A DNA stretch of 64,000 nucleotides from Streptomyces subrutilus (GCF_008704535.1 NZ_CP023701.1:5994001-6058000), one strand, 5' to 3'; positions 26,463 through 35,075 are shown, counted from the stretch's first letter. The notes: a model not told the origin generated them from the letters alone. Program-made: numbers and translations.

Positions 26463-27656
26463 TCAGAGCTTCTGCGCCGCCGCGATGCCCAGCGCGACGA
26501 TCAGGGTGACCACCACGAAGACGATCAGCCGCTGCCGCATCAGCTTCGGGTCGGGCCGGGACGGCCGCCGTCCCGCCCCCGTGGTGCGCGGCGCCGTACG
26601 GCCGCCCGTGCGGCCCGCGGTCGGCCGGGACGGCGGGCCGCCCGGATGGCGTGCGGACGAGGGCCGCGACTGCGGGCCGCCCTGGGGCCGGGGCGCGGTC
26701 GAGCTGCCGGTACGCCGCTCCGTGGGCTGGTCCGCGTACCGCTCCAGCCGCTCCGTCCCCTCGGGCCGGCGGCCCGAGGGCCGCTCGGTGCGGGCGCGCT
26801 GCGCCGGCGGGCGCCCGTCCGACAGCCCCTGGGCCTCGCGGGCCGCGATCTCCTTGAGCCGCATGGAGAGCTGGAGCGTGGTCGGCCGGTCCTCGGGATC
26901 CTTCGCCAGACAGGCCTGCACCAGCGGGGCGAGCGCGTCCGGCACCCCCACCAGGTGCGGCTCCTCGTGCACCACGCGGTACAGCATGACCTCGGAACTG
27001 CCGTGTCCGAAGGGCGAGTCGGCGGTCGCCGCGTAGGCGAGGGTGGCCCCGAGCGCGAACACGTCGGTGGCCGGGGTGACGGCGGCGCCGCGCACCTGCT
27101 CGGGCGCCAGGAAGCCGGGGGAGCCGACCGCCGTGCCCACGTGGGTGAGGGTGCTCGCCCCGGTGGCCCAGGCGATCCCGAAGTCGATGATCCGCGGGCC
27201 TTTGGGGGAGAGCAGGATGTTCGAGGGTTTCAGGTCGCGGTGGACGACCCCGGCCTCGTGCACGGCGACGAGCCCCTCGGAGAGCGCTGCGCCGATGGCG
27301 GCGATCTGCGCGGCCGCGAGCGGGCCCTCTTCCGCCACCTTGTCGTGCAGGGAGGGGCCGGGCACGTACTGCGTCGCGAACCAGGGCCGTTCGGCGTCGA
27401 GGTCCGCCGCCACCAGGCGGGCCGTGCAGCCGCCCCTGATGCGCCGGGCCGCCGACACCTCGCGGGCGAACCGCGAGCGGAACTCCTGGTCCTCGGCCAA
27501 GTCGGGCCGGATGACCTTGAGCGCGACGCGCTGGCCGCGCCGGTCCGATCCCAGGTAGACCACGCCCATGCCGCCGGCGCCGAGCCGCCGGTGCAGTCTG
27601 AACGAGCCGACGACACGCGGGTCCTCGCGCCGGAGCCGCATCATCGCCATGTCCAC
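26463..27656 (-). CDS. Membrane-anchored Ser/Thr protein kinase (PknB type)
   Basis: A 397-residue Hanks-type kinase. The glycine loop is LGAGGMGVV (about 25-33), catalytic lysine K47 in VALKVI, catalytic loop HRDLKPSN (about 136-143) and DFG in IIDFGIAW. The activation segment ends in a PGFLAPEQV-like APE motif. After residue about 285 comes a Pro/Arg/Ser-rich juxtamembrane linker, then a single C-terminal helix RLIVFVVVTLIVALGIAAA. There is almost no extracellular domain, so no PASTA repeats. The start is uncertain: GTG 27656 or one of the ATGs within the next 15 nt. It is convergent with the TrmH gene. Confidence 0.9.
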   Translation of the reverse strand: MDMAMMRLRREDPRVVGSFRLHRRLGAGGMGVVYLGSDRRGQRVALKVIRPDLAEDQEFRSRFAREVSAARRIRGGCTARLVAADLDAERPWFATQYVPGPSLHDKVAEEGPLAAAQIAAIGAALSEGLVAVHEAGVVHRDLKPSNILLSPKGPRIIDFGIAWATGASTLTHVGTAVGSPGFLAPEQVRGAAVTPATDVFALGATLAYAATADSPFGHGSSEVMLYRVVHEEPHLVGVPDALAPLVQACLAKDPEDRPTTLQLSMRLKEIAAREAQGLSDGRPPAQRARTERPSGRRPEGTERLERYADQPTERRTGSSTAPRPQGGPQSRPSSARHPGGPPSRPTAGRTGGRTAPRTTGAGRRPSRPDPKLMRQRLIVFVVVTLIVALGIAAAQKL

Positions 27657-28202
27657 CCCGCTGACCGGTCGTCCTGTTGACCTGGCACAGCTTACGGACC
27701 ATCCGGCATGCGTGCTCAGAGGCCGCGCCCTCGCCGGGGGATTCGCTCGTCAGTGCGGGACGGCACACGCGAGGGTCTTCCAGCGATATGGCCCGGTTGT
27801 CCGCACGGCCCGCCGTCCACGACCAAGGACCCCTGTGCGCAAGGGGATTGGGGTACGGGGGAGGTCACGCGGGCCGCCGGCGCCCCGCGGCCGCCGCACG
27901 CGCCTGGATTGGATCTTCCCGGGAGCCTGTGGAGGGACACGCGTGAACAGGGAGTGACGTAAGTGAGAGAAGTCACTACCCTCCGGTCATCCCCTCCGGG
28001 AAGACCCCGACAGCGGGCCGCACGTCTCCACCCAGGGGAGTACACGGGGGGTCCCCCGTCATCCTCCCGGAGGCCCGGCAATGGGTACGAGGGCATGAGG
28101 CCGGGAGCACCCCGCCCGCCTAGTCTTGAAGTCAAGCGGCGGGCGGAACACTCGTCCCCCGAGGTCACCAACCCGCCGCTGCCAAACGACAGGGAGAGGA
28201 CC
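27657..28202. other. Intergenic region between divergent kinase and small membrane gene
   Basis: 546 nt with no recognisable gene. It holds inverted repeats: AGTGAC (27953-27958) with GTCACT (27972-27977), and ACGGGGG-gt-CCCCCGT (28044-28059). The frame of the following gene stays open back to GTG 27963, but those residues look like shadow sequence (Pro/Arg-rich). It probably carries divergent promoters. Confidence 0.55.
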
Positions 28203-28388
28203 ATGGCGGACACCGCCCGGCAGGGACGCAAGGCCTTCGCGTTCCACGGCCACGAGTCCGGTACGCGCCACCCGCTGGTGGCCGCCGCCATGGTCCTCCC
28301 CCTGGCCGCCCTCCTGCTCTTCCTCTTCGGAGGCTTCGAGCAGGTCGCGGCACAGGCGTCGTCCGTGGGACTGATGCCGGGGCGCTGA
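28203..28388 (+). CDS. Small single-helix membrane protein, function unknown
   Basis: A 61-residue protein. Residues about 25-44 form one hydrophobic helix (LVAAAMVLPLAALLLFLFGG) between a basic N-terminus (TARQGRKAFAFHGHE) and a short tail. ATG 28203 has GGAGAGG 4-10 nt upstream, a good Shine-Dalgarno. A canonical U-run terminator follows, which supports a real, separately expressed gene. No family is recognised. Confidence 0.75.
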   Translation: MADTARQGRKAFAFHGHESGTRHPLVAAAMVLPLAALLLFLFGGFEQVAAQASSVGLMPGR

Positions 28389-28479
28389 GCGGCGCCCCGG
28401 GTCCGGGAGAGCGGCCCGGACCGGGACATCGGACCGTCGAACCCCGTGGGGACGGGGGCGCGACGGCGGACGGCAGGTG

Positions 28480-28528
28480 AAGGGTGCTGCCCGTACGGCT
28501 GGGGAGTCGGACGGGCAGCACCCTTTTT
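28480..28528 (+). terminator. Rho-independent terminator after the small membrane gene
   Basis: Perfect 15-bp arms AAGGGTGCTGCCCGT (28480-28494) and ACGGGCAGCACCCTT (28511-28525), loop 16 nt, ending in TTTTT (28524-28528). It is one of the few terminators in this window with a classical U-run. Confidence 0.95.
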
Positions 28529-28599
28529 CATGCCTTCCCCCGCCCCTCCCGCACGCCCCCGTACGCTCCTCCTCGGACGAGACGGCGGAGGGAGCCCGG

Positions 28600-29706
28600 A
28601 TGACCGGCGACGACAGCGGCTGGCGCCGCCCGGCGGACCGGGGAGCCGAGGACCGCACGAGCCGCACCGGACTGCCCGCCGCCCTCGCGGCCTGGGGCCG
28701 CTCCGGCGCGCCCGCCCCGTACACGCTCCTCGCCGACCGGCCCGACGGGACCGTGGTGCGCTGCGGGGACACCGTGGCGAAGGCGCACGCCGCCGACAGT
28801 GACCCGGACGCCCTCGGCGTACGCCTGCGGATCGCGGCGAGCGCACCGCTGGCCGGAGTGCTGCTGCCCCCGCTGCGCACCGGGACCGTACGCGCGCGGC
28901 CCGCCTCCCTGTGGCCGTACGGCGCCCCGGTGGACCCGGAGCACCCCGAGCTCGCCCCCTGGGAGGCGGCCGGCCGGCTCCTGGCCGCCCTGCACCTGAC
29001 CCCGCTCGGCTCGCTCCCCGGCCCCGTCCCGCCGATGCGCGGCCCCGCCAAGCTCGCCCGCGCCCTGGACCGCCTCGCCCGCGCGCAAACCACCGCCGAC
29101 CACCGCCCGCCCGGCGGCACCGGGCCGCCGGCCGCCGACGCCCCGTTCGCCGCGCCGGCGGCCACCGCGGCCCCGCCCTCCTGCGTCCGCCGCCCGGTCG
29201 CGGGCATCCCGCACCCGGCCGGGACGGCCGCCGTGCGCGCCGCCGCCCGGTCCCTGCCCGCCTGGGTGCGGGGCGAGGCACCGGCCCCGGTCGGGGCCGC
29301 GCTCTGCCACGGGGACCTGCACCTGGGGCAGTTGGTCCGCTCGCCCGCCCCGGCCGGGCCCTGGCTGCTGATCGACGTCGACGACCTCGGCGTCGGCACG
29401 CCCGCCTGGGACCTGGCCCGCCCCGCCGCCTGGTACGCCGCGGGCCTGCTCGACCCCGGGGACTGGCTGCGCTTCCTCGACGCCTACCGCTGCGCCGGCG
29501 GCCCGGCCGCCGGCCCGCCCGGCAGCGATCCCTGGCCCGAACTGGACCTCGCCGCCCGCGCGCTCACCGTGCAGACGGCCGCCCTGGCCCTGGCCAAGGC
29601 AGCGGAGGACGGCCGCCGACTCGACGGCGGTGAGCGGCTGGTGGTGGACGCCTGCGCCCGAATCGCCGCCCTTCCGGCCGACTTGGAGTACGGGCTTCCG
29701 TCGTAG
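28600..29706 (+). CDS. Phosphotransferase-family (APH-like) protein
   Basis: A 368-residue protein with the aminoglycoside-phosphotransferase fold, which is kinase-like. The Brenner-type motif CHGDLHLGQ (about 243) holds the catalytic aspartate, and LLIDVDDLGVGTPAWDLARP provides the metal-binding aspartate. The N-terminus (VVRCGDTVAKAHA) gives a weak ATP-binding lysine. An Ala/Pro-rich insert (about residues 165-205) is a loop. The target could be a small molecule, or it may be a homologue without antibiotic activity. ATG 28600 follows GGAGGGAG upstream. Confidence 0.82.
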   Translation: MTGDDSGWRRPADRGAEDRTSRTGLPAALAAWGRSGAPAPYTLLADRPDGTVVRCGDTVAKAHAADSDPDALGVRLRIAASAPLAGVLLPPLRTGTVRARPASLWPYGAPVDPEHPELAPWEAAGRLLAALHLTPLGSLPGPVPPMRGPAKLARALDRLARAQTTADHRPPGGTGPPAADAPFAAPAATAAPPSCVRRPVAGIPHPAGTAAVRAAARSLPAWVRGEAPAPVGAALCHGDLHLGQLVRSPAPAGPWLLIDVDDLGVGTPAWDLARPAAWYAAGLLDPGDWLRFLDAYRCAGGPAAGPPGSDPWPELDLAARALTVQTAALALAKAAEDGRRLDGGERLVVDACARIAALPADLEYGLPS

Positions 29707-29772
29707 GGTGAGTTTCCCGCCACCGGGTACGCGTCCGGTGGCGGCATCCGACGGCGAGGAGTTGATCCGGTC

Positions 29773-30066
29773 ATGCAGTGTCCGAAGTGTCACGCGATGA
29801 TGCACACCTACACGCGCAACGGCGTCCAGATAGAACAGTGCAGCGGCTGCCGCGGCATCTTCCTGGACTACGGCGAGCTGGAGGCGCTGACCCGGCTGGA
29901 GGCCCAGTACACCGGCCAGCAGTACGGACAGGCCCCGCCCCCCGCGGCCCCGCCGGCCCCCTACCCGCCCCAGCACGCGGCCCCCGTCTGGGGCGCACCC
30001 CACCACGGCGGTCACGGGCACGGCCACCGCAAGGGTGGCTTCGGCCGGATGCTGTTCTCCTCCTGA
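29773..30066 (+). CDS. TFIIB-type zinc ribbon protein
   Basis: A 97-residue protein. Residues 3-26 have the two knuckles CPKC and CSGC (C3, C6, C23, C26) of a zf-TFIIB zinc ribbon, followed by GIFLDYGELEALTRLEAQY. The C-terminal half is Pro/Ala/His-rich and ends in GHGHGHRKGGFGRMLFSS. A role in nucleic acid or protein contact is plausible but unproven. Start ATG is preceded by GAGGAG (29756-29761). A 16-bp terminator follows. Confidence 0.8.
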   Translation: MQCPKCHAMMHTYTRNGVQIEQCSGCRGIFLDYGELEALTRLEAQYTGQQYGQAPPPAAPPAPYPPQHAAPVWGAPHHGGHGHGHRKGGFGRMLFSS

Positions 30067-30090
30067 CCCGTGCCGCCCTCCCGCGCACGC

Positions 30091-30124
30091 GAAAGCCCCG
30101 GCCGTCGAGACGGCCGGGGCTTTC
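30091..30124. terminator. Bidirectional terminator between zinc ribbon gene and tRNA array
   Basis: Perfect 16-bp arms GAAAGCCCCGGCCGTC (30091-30106) and GACGGCCGGGGCTTTC (30109-30124), separated by only two bases. It carries A/U ends on both sides and ends both the zinc ribbon gene and the minus-strand tRNA array. Confidence 0.93.
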
Positions 30125-30130
30125 GGTCGG

Positions 30131-30202
30131 TGCGCGATACTGGGATTGAACCAGTGACCTCTTCCGTGTCAGGGAAGCGCTCTCCCGCTGAGCTAATCGC
30201 GC
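30131..30202 (-). tRNA. tRNA-Val (GAC)
   Basis: 72 nt. Acceptor GCGCGAT pairs with ATCGCGC, the anticodon loop is CTGACAC (anticodon GAC), and the T-loop is GGTTCAATCCC-type. Discriminator A; CCA is not encoded. Identical to the next copy at 30254. Confidence 0.96.
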
Positions 30203-30253
30203 GGGATCCACGGCCGAGAGCCGCAGGTGGAACACGTGATGCGTAGTACAGCG

Positions 30254-30325
30254 TGCGCGATACTGGGATTGAACCAGTGACCTCTTCCGTGTCAGGGAAG
30301 CGCTCTCCCGCTGAGCTAATCGCGC
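30254..30325 (-). tRNA. tRNA-Val (GAC)
   Basis: 72 nt and identical to the copy at 30131, anticodon loop CTGACAC. The array is transcribed right to left, so this is the fourth tRNA of the unit. Confidence 0.96.
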
Positions 30326-30345
30326 GGGCGGTCCTCGCGGACCAG

Positions 30346-30417
30346 TGGACGATACTGGGATTGAACCAGTGACCTCTTCCGTGTCAGGGAAGCGCTCTCC
30401 CGCTGAGCTAATCGTCC
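30346..30417 (-). tRNA. tRNA-Val (GAC), divergent acceptor stem
   Basis: 72 nt. The body matches the two downstream Val copies, but the acceptor stem is GGACGAT/ATCGTCC rather than GCGCGAT/ATCGCGC. Anticodon loop CTGACAC. CCA is not encoded. Confidence 0.96.
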
Positions 30418-30421
30418 TTGG

Positions 30422-30492
30422 AGGTGGAGACGGGATTTGAACCCGTGTAGACGGCTTTGCAGGCCGTTGCCTCGCCTCTCGGCCACTCCACC
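30422..30492 (-). tRNA. tRNA-Cys (GCA)
   Basis: 71 nt. Acceptor GGTGGAG pairs with CTCCACC, anticodon loop CTGCAAA (anticodon GCA), T-arm ACGGGTTCAAATCCCGT. Unlike its neighbours the CCA end is encoded (30421-30419). Confidence 0.95.
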
Positions 30493-30531
30493 ATGGAGCC
30501 GCAGGGGTTCTCGGGAAGATCCCCCACTTCG

Positions 30532-30604
<73 letters not shown>

Positions 30605-30658
30605 AGGTCACCGTGTTCGCTCCGGGGGTTTCCCCTTCGCTCCCTGGCGACGAGTTGA

Positions 30659-30686
30659 ACTCTAGCGGATTCCCGGGCCAGCTCAA
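30659..30686 (-). promoter_or_regulatory. Probable promoter of the tRNA array
   Basis: On the minus strand, TTGAGC (30686-30681) and TAGAGT (30664-30659) are separated by 16 nt, about 55 nt before the tRNA-Gly 5' end. The -10 overlaps a rare CTAG. This is a good match to housekeeping sigma promoters. Confidence 0.6.
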
Positions 30687-30783
30687 AAACGCGTTTCCGC
30701 AGCGTGCTGCCGCTCGATCACCGCCGGTCACGCACCGGTCACCTCACCGGCGCCCCCGCGTCACCGGTCATAGACTCGCAGCC

Positions 30784-31869
30784 GTGCACGACCTGCCTCC
30801 CCTCGCCCGCTTCGGCGGCCTCCTCGCGACCGACCTCCGCGACGTCACCAGCGACCCCGCCGCCCTCGACTCCACCGGGTTCTGGGCGGTCGCGGCCGAC
30901 TTCGAAGGGCGGCTGGTCTGCGCGCGCTTCGGGGACGTGCGCCCCGACCCCGTCCCGGCGCCCGTCCCGGGTGCCTGGCGCGGACCCGGCGCCGACGACT
31001 GGACCTCCTCGCTCGACCGGGCCGCGTACGTCTCCGGCGTCCGCCGCATCCGCGAGCACATCGCCGCGGGCGAGGTCTACCAGGCCAACCTCTGCCGGGT
31101 GCTGTCCGCCCCGCTGCCCGACCCGGCGGGCGCGGACGTGGACGCCCTCACCGCGCTGCTGGCCCGGGGCAACCCGGCCCCGTACGCAGGAACGATTCGG
31201 CTCCCCGCGCACGGCGTCGAGACGGCCACCGCCTCCCCGGAGCTCTTCCTGCGCCGCACGGGCCGCCGCGTGGAGTCCGGTCCGATCAAGGGCACCGGCC
31301 GCACCGCCGCCGACCTGCTCCCCAAGGACCACGCCGAGAACGTCATGATCGTGGACCTGGTCCGCAACGACCTCGGCCGGGTCTGCGCCACCGGCTCCGT
31401 CACCGTCCCCGAGCTGTGCGCGGTCGAGGAGCACCCCGGCCTGGTCCACCTGGTCTCCACCGTCAGCGGCGAACTCGCCGACGGGGCCGGGTGGCCCGAA
31501 CTGCTCGCCGCCACCTTCCCGCCCGGGTCCGTCACCGGCGCGCCCAAATCCTCCGCCCTGCGGATCATCGAGGCCCTGGAGACCGCCCCCCGCGGCCCCT
31601 ACTGCGGGGGCATCGGCTGGGTCGACGCCGACCGCGGCGCCGCCGAGCTCGCCGTGGGCATCCGCACCTTCTGGATCGACCGCACGCTCCCCGGCGGGCC
31701 CCGCCTGCTCTTCGGCACCGGCGCTGGCATCACCTGGGGCTCCGACCCGGACCGCGAATGGGCGGAGACCGAGCTCAAGGCCGCCCGGCTGCTGCGGGTA
31801 GCGTCAGGGAGCCATGAGGCCACTGGTGCCCATGGGACGAACGGCATGAGCGGAGGAACCGTACGGTGA
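30784..31869 (+). CDS. pabB: Aminodeoxychorismate synthase component I
   Basis: A 361-residue chorismate-binding enzyme. It converts chorismate with ammonia to 4-amino-4-deoxychorismate for folate. The core has EHIAAGEVYQANLCRVLSAP, GSVTGAPKSSALRIIEALE and GRVCATGSVTV. The motif PIKGTGRT carries the lysine seen in PabB (TrpE has PIAGT), which favours PabB over anthranilate synthase. It is short at the N-terminus compared with E. coli PabB and lacks a fused amidotransferase, so PabA must come from elsewhere. GTG 30784 is the best start. It overlaps pabC by four bases. Confidence 0.9.
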   Translation: MHDLPPLARFGGLLATDLRDVTSDPAALDSTGFWAVAADFEGRLVCARFGDVRPDPVPAPVPGAWRGPGADDWTSSLDRAAYVSGVRRIREHIAAGEVYQANLCRVLSAPLPDPAGADVDALTALLARGNPAPYAGTIRLPAHGVETATASPELFLRRTGRRVESGPIKGTGRTAADLLPKDHAENVMIVDLVRNDLGRVCATGSVTVPELCAVEEHPGLVHLVSTVSGELADGAGWPELLAATFPPGSVTGAPKSSALRIIEALETAPRGPYCGGIGWVDADRGAAELAVGIRTFWIDRTLPGGPRLLFGTGAGITWGSDPDREWAETELKAARLLRVASGSHEATGAHGTNGMSGGTVR

Positions 31870-32687
31870 AGATCTGGCTCGACGGAGCACTGCGGGACGC
31901 GGACGAGGCGAAGGTGTCCGTGTTCGACCACGGACTGACCGTGGGCGACGGCGTCTTCGAGACGCTCAAGGCGCAGCACGGCGAGGCCTTCGCGCTCACC
32001 CGCCACCTGGAGCGGCTGACCCGCTCGGCCCGCGGCCTCGGCCTGCCCGACCCCGATGCGGACGAGGTGCGCCGGGCCTGCGCGGCCGTCCTGGCCGCCA
32101 ACCCGATGCCGCTCGGCCGGCTGCGCGTGACCTACACCGGCGGCGTCTCCCCGCTCGGATCCGACCGCGGCGACGCCGCGCCCACCCTGATCGCGGCGAT
32201 GGCCCCCTCCGCCCGCCGCCCGGACACCACGGCGGTCGTCACCGTGCCCTGGGTCCGCAACGAACGCTCCGGGGTGACCGGCCTGAAGACCACCTCCTAC
32301 GCGGAGAACGTCGTCGCCCTCGCCGCCGCCCACCGGGCCGGAGCCTCCGAGGCACTGCTCGCCAACACGGTCGGACGGCTCTGCGAGGGCACCGGCTCCA
32401 ACGTCTTCGTCGTCCTCGACGGCGAACTGCACACCCCGCCGCTCGCCTCCGGCTGCCTGGCCGGCATCACCCGCGACCTCGTCGTCGAGTGGGCCGGCGC
32501 CAAGGAGACCGACCTGCCGTTCGAGGCGCTGGCCGAAGCCGAGGAGGTCTTCCTGACCTCCTCGCTGCGCGACGTCCAGGCCGTGGTGCGGATCGACGGT
32601 CGGGACACGGGCTCCGGCCCCGGCCCGGTCACCGCCGAGGCCGTGCGGGCCTTCGCGGCCCGCTCCGCCGCCGACCTCGACCCGTAG
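31866..32687 (+). CDS. pabC: Aminodeoxychorismate lyase
   Basis: A 273-residue PLP-dependent class IV aminotransferase-fold enzyme that removes pyruvate from aminodeoxychorismate to give p-aminobenzoate. The PLP lysine is in VTGLKTTSYAENV (about residue 141), with FDHGLTVGDGVFET near the N-terminus and ANTVGRLCEGTGSNVFVV later. Fold IV also includes branched-chain and D-amino-acid aminotransferases, but the overlap with pabB (GTGA) makes PabC the best call. Confidence 0.92.
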   Translation: MKIWLDGALRDADEAKVSVFDHGLTVGDGVFETLKAQHGEAFALTRHLERLTRSARGLGLPDPDADEVRRACAAVLAANPMPLGRLRVTYTGGVSPLGSDRGDAAPTLIAAMAPSARRPDTTAVVTVPWVRNERSGVTGLKTTSYAENVVALAAAHRAGASEALLANTVGRLCEGTGSNVFVVLDGELHTPPLASGCLAGITRDLVVEWAGAKETDLPFEALAEAEEVFLTSSLRDVQAVVRIDGRDTGSGPGPVTAEAVRAFAARSAADLDP

Positions 32688-32748
32688 GTCCCGCCGGGCC
32701 GGGCCCCACCCCCTGTCCTTCGGGTCGCGGGGCGGGTAGAACTCGGGG

Positions 32749-33591
32749 GTGACCACCACCCTGCGGCCGACCCAGCCGCTCCGCCACCACGGCGACGGCG
32801 CCCGTTCACGGACCTACGAGGTCCGGGTGAACAGCCGCCACGTCGGCACCCTCGAACTGTCGATCGCCTCCGGCTCCCGCCCCTGGGTCGGGCTGATCCG
32901 GGACCTGCGGATCGAGGAGCCGGACCGGCGGCGCGGGCGCGGCACCGTCGCCGCGCTCGCCGCCGAGGAGGTGCTGCGGGGCTGGCACTGCACCTGCGTC
33001 GCCGTGTCCGTGCCCGCGGACGCGCGCGAAGCGCTGCGGATGGCGGAGTCCCTCGGCTACCGGGAGACCGGCCGGGTCATGGTCAAGGAGCTGCCGGCCG
33101 GACCGCCCGCGCTCCCGGACGGCAGCCGGGGCCGGGCGATGACCCCGGCCGAGTTCGACGCGTGGCTGGAGCCCGCCGTCGTCGCGTACGGCCGCAACCT
33201 CACCGCCCCCGGCATGACCGCCGAGCAGGGCGTCGCCGCCTCCCGCGCGGAGCACGCCCGGATGCTGCCGGCGGGGCGCGAGACCCCCGGCGCTTCCTTC
33301 CACGTCCTGGAGGGGCCCGGCGGCGGTGTGCTGGGCACCCTGTGGGTGGGGGAGCGGGACCTGCCGGGCCGCGGCCCCGTCCCCTACGTGTACGACGTCG
33401 AGGTCGCCCCCGGCCACCGCCGCCGCGGCCACGGACGCAGCCTGATGCTGCTGGCCGAGCACGCTGCCCTGGCCGCGGGCGCCCGGAGCCTGGGCCTGCA
33501 CGTGTCCGAGGGGAACACCCCGGCCCGTCGGCTGTACGAGTCCCTCGGCTACCGGGACACGTCGGTCAACGCGATCAAACAGCTGATCTAG
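32749..33591 (+). CDS. Tandem-domain GNAT acetyltransferase
   Basis: A 280-residue protein with two acetyltransferase folds. The first (about 20-120) has IRDLRIEEPDRRRGRGTVAALAAEEVL, a degenerate acetyl-CoA loop. The second (about 130-280) has YVYDVEVAPGHRRRGHGRSLMLLAEHAAL and the family end NTPARRLYESLGYRDTSVN. Only the second site keeps the canonical RRGHGRSLM loop, so the first may be structural. The substrate is unknown. The TAG stop lies within a CTAG that is also a decayed transposon end. Confidence 0.83.
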   Translation: MTTTLRPTQPLRHHGDGARSRTYEVRVNSRHVGTLELSIASGSRPWVGLIRDLRIEEPDRRRGRGTVAALAAEEVLRGWHCTCVAVSVPADAREALRMAESLGYRETGRVMVKELPAGPPALPDGSRGRAMTPAEFDAWLEPAVVAYGRNLTAPGMTAEQGVAASRAEHARMLPAGRETPGASFHVLEGPGGGVLGTLWVGERDLPGRGPVPYVYDVEVAPGHRRRGHGRSLMLLAEHAALAAGARSLGLHVSEGNTPARRLYESLGYRDTSVNAIKQLI

Positions 33592-33608
33592 GCCGTCGCT
33601 TCCGGATC
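33588..33608. repeat. Solo decayed end of the 169-bp MITE-like element
   Basis: This 21-mer matches the terminal repeat of the elements at 41.9 and 46.1 kb at 19 of 21 positions (starts CTAGGCCGTC, ends CGGATC). It lies between convergent genes, and its first four bases hold the GNAT stop TAG. Confidence 0.6.
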
Positions 33609-33615
33609 GCGCCGT

Positions 33616-34131
33616 CTAGGACGCGTCGTCGGCCGGCGCCCCGGCCAGCAGGCGGTCGGCGATCTCCTCGACGCGGGCGCGCAGGCCGTCCTGGCTCGCC
33701 CCGCCGTCGAGCCGCTCGCCGCCGATCACGTACGTCGGGGTGCCGGTGACGCCGATCGCCTTGCCCTCGGCCTGGTCGGCGTCGACGATCAGGATGTGCC
33801 GTCCGTCGATCAGGGCGGTGTCGAACTCCTCCACGTCCAGGCCCAGTTCGCGCGCCACGTCCAGCAGCACCGGCTCCCCCCGCCCGGCCAGCTCCGCGGT
33901 ACGGGCCAGCACGGCCTCGGCGTACGGCCAGCCCTGCCCCTGCTCCACGGCCTCCTCGGCGGCCTGGGCCGCGGCGAAGGAGTGCTTGTGCTTCTCCAGG
34001 GGGAAGTGGCGCAGCCGGATGTCCAGCCGGTCGCCGTAGCGGGCCCGCAGGGCGCGTACGTCGTCCAGGGCGGTGAGGCAGTCCGGGCACTGCAGTTCGC
34101 ACCAGACGTCGAGGATCACGGAATCGGTCAT
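33616..34131 (-). CDS. DsbA-family thiol oxidoreductase
   Basis: A 171-residue thioredoxin-fold protein of the FrnE/DsbA group. The redox motif is CPDC (C15, C18) near the N-terminus. GVTGTPTYVIGGERLDG is the cis-proline loop. An alpha-helical insert (about 60-130) separates the halves. There is no signal peptide, so it is probably cytoplasmic, like polyketide-associated FrnE. ATG 34131 is preferred to the upstream in-frame GTG because MTDSVILDVW is the fold start. The stop is TAG next to the decayed repeat. Confidence 0.88.
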   Translation of the reverse strand: MTDSVILDVWCELQCPDCLTALDDVRALRARYGDRLDIRLRHFPLEKHKHSFAAAQAAEEAVEQGQGWPYAEAVLARTAELAGRGEPVLLDVARELGLDVEEFDTALIDGRHILIVDADQAEGKAIGVTGTPTYVIGGERLDGGASQDGLRARVEEIADRLLAGAPADDAS

Positions 34132-34328
34132 GCGGACAGTCTCCCAGCCCCGCCCCCGGCCCCCGACCGGCACCCGCCCCGCACCCGCCACGGGCCCTGG
34201 GGAGGAGGCGCGACCCGGAGATGTCCCGGAGATCCTCCCGCGGCGGGCCGTCGGCCTGGCCCGGGCGACGGGGGCCGGTGCACGATGGACGGGTACGGAT
34301 CGCCCGTCACCGAGAGCCGGAGGACCGC

Positions 34329-34787
34329 ATGCTGGCCGAGACCATCTGTTCCGCGGTGTCCGCGGCGGGCCTGGGCATCGCCGCGCTCACCGCCTACCGC
34401 AAGCGCTTCCTGGCCGCCACGCGGATCGCCGCGTACGCGCTGGTGCCCGTCGGGCTGGTGCTGACGGGCGTCGTGCAGTGGGCGACCGAGGTGGTGTTCA
34501 AGCCGACCGTCTGGGCCGGCTTCGGCCTGCTCGGCCTGGCCTGGCTGCTCTTCGCCACCACGCGCGCCGTCGAGCGCCGCCGCCTCGCGAAGGCGCCCGG
34601 ACCTGCCGCGCCGCCCGAGCCGGTGCGGGGCGGACCGGCCCGTCCGGCCGTCGCACCGGCCGCCTCCCGCCCGGCCACCGGTACCGGGACCGGTGGGCGT
34701 CCCGAGGACCGCCGGCAGCCTCCGGCCGCCGCCGCCGGGGACGATTTCTCCGACATCGAGGCCATCCTCAAGAAGCACGGCATCTGA
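34329..34787 (+). CDS. Small membrane protein with disordered tail, function unknown
   Basis: A 152-residue protein. Three hydrophobic helices (CSAVSAAGLGIAALTAY, AAYALVPVGLVLTGVVQW, WAGFGLLGLAWLLFATT) are followed by a Pro/Ala/Gly-rich cytoplasmic tail (about residues 85-140) and the ending DFSDIEAILKKHGI, which looks like a conserved peptide motif. ATG 34329 has GGAGG 2-6 nt before GACCGC. No family is recognised. Confidence 0.75.
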   Translation: MLAETICSAVSAAGLGIAALTAYRKRFLAATRIAAYALVPVGLVLTGVVQWATEVVFKPTVWAGFGLLGLAWLLFATTRAVERRRLAKAPGPAAPPEPVRGGPARPAVAPAASRPATGTGTGGRPEDRRQPPAAAAGDDFSDIEAILKKHGI

Positions 34788-34901
34788 CGGCGCCCCGCGT
34801 GGGGCGATCGCCGCAGGAACCACGAGATCGGGCGAACCACCCGGCCGGGAGAGGCGTATCGGGGGGTGGCGCCCCTCGGGCTGGGCCATCATCGGCCGGA
34901 C

Positions 34902-35075
34902 ATGCTCGACACATCGCACAGTGAGCCGTCGGTGCCCGCACCGGCGCCCGGAACCGTCGCCGACGAACCGCGAGGCTGCCTCTTCGCGCTCTCCCAACCG
35001 CCCCTGATGATCTTCCTAGCGGTGATCGGCACCCTGCTGCTGCTCGCCGCCGTGCACGACCTCTTCGTGCTCTGA
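34902..35075 (+). CDS. Small C-terminally anchored membrane protein
   Basis: A 57-residue protein. A polar N-terminus with a Pro/Ala stretch precedes GCLFALSQPPLMIFLAVIGTLLLLAAVHDLFVL, one membrane helix. The start may be ATG 34902 or an earlier GTG at 34866. Its end overlaps the convergent CGNR gene by 60 nt. Function is unknown. Confidence 0.6.
   Translation: MLDTSHSEPSVPAPAPGTVADEPRGCLFALSQPPLMIFLAVIGTLLLLAAVHDLFVL

Noticed and set aside
27963..28202. 80-codon N-terminal extension of the small membrane protein at 28203
   Set aside because: The extra sequence is Pro/Arg-rich shadow-like, and ATG 28203 has a strong Shine-Dalgarno.
30131..30417. CRISPR-like array from repeated 70-nt units
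   Set aside because: The repeats are tRNA-Val genes with full cloverleaf features, not repeat-spacer units.
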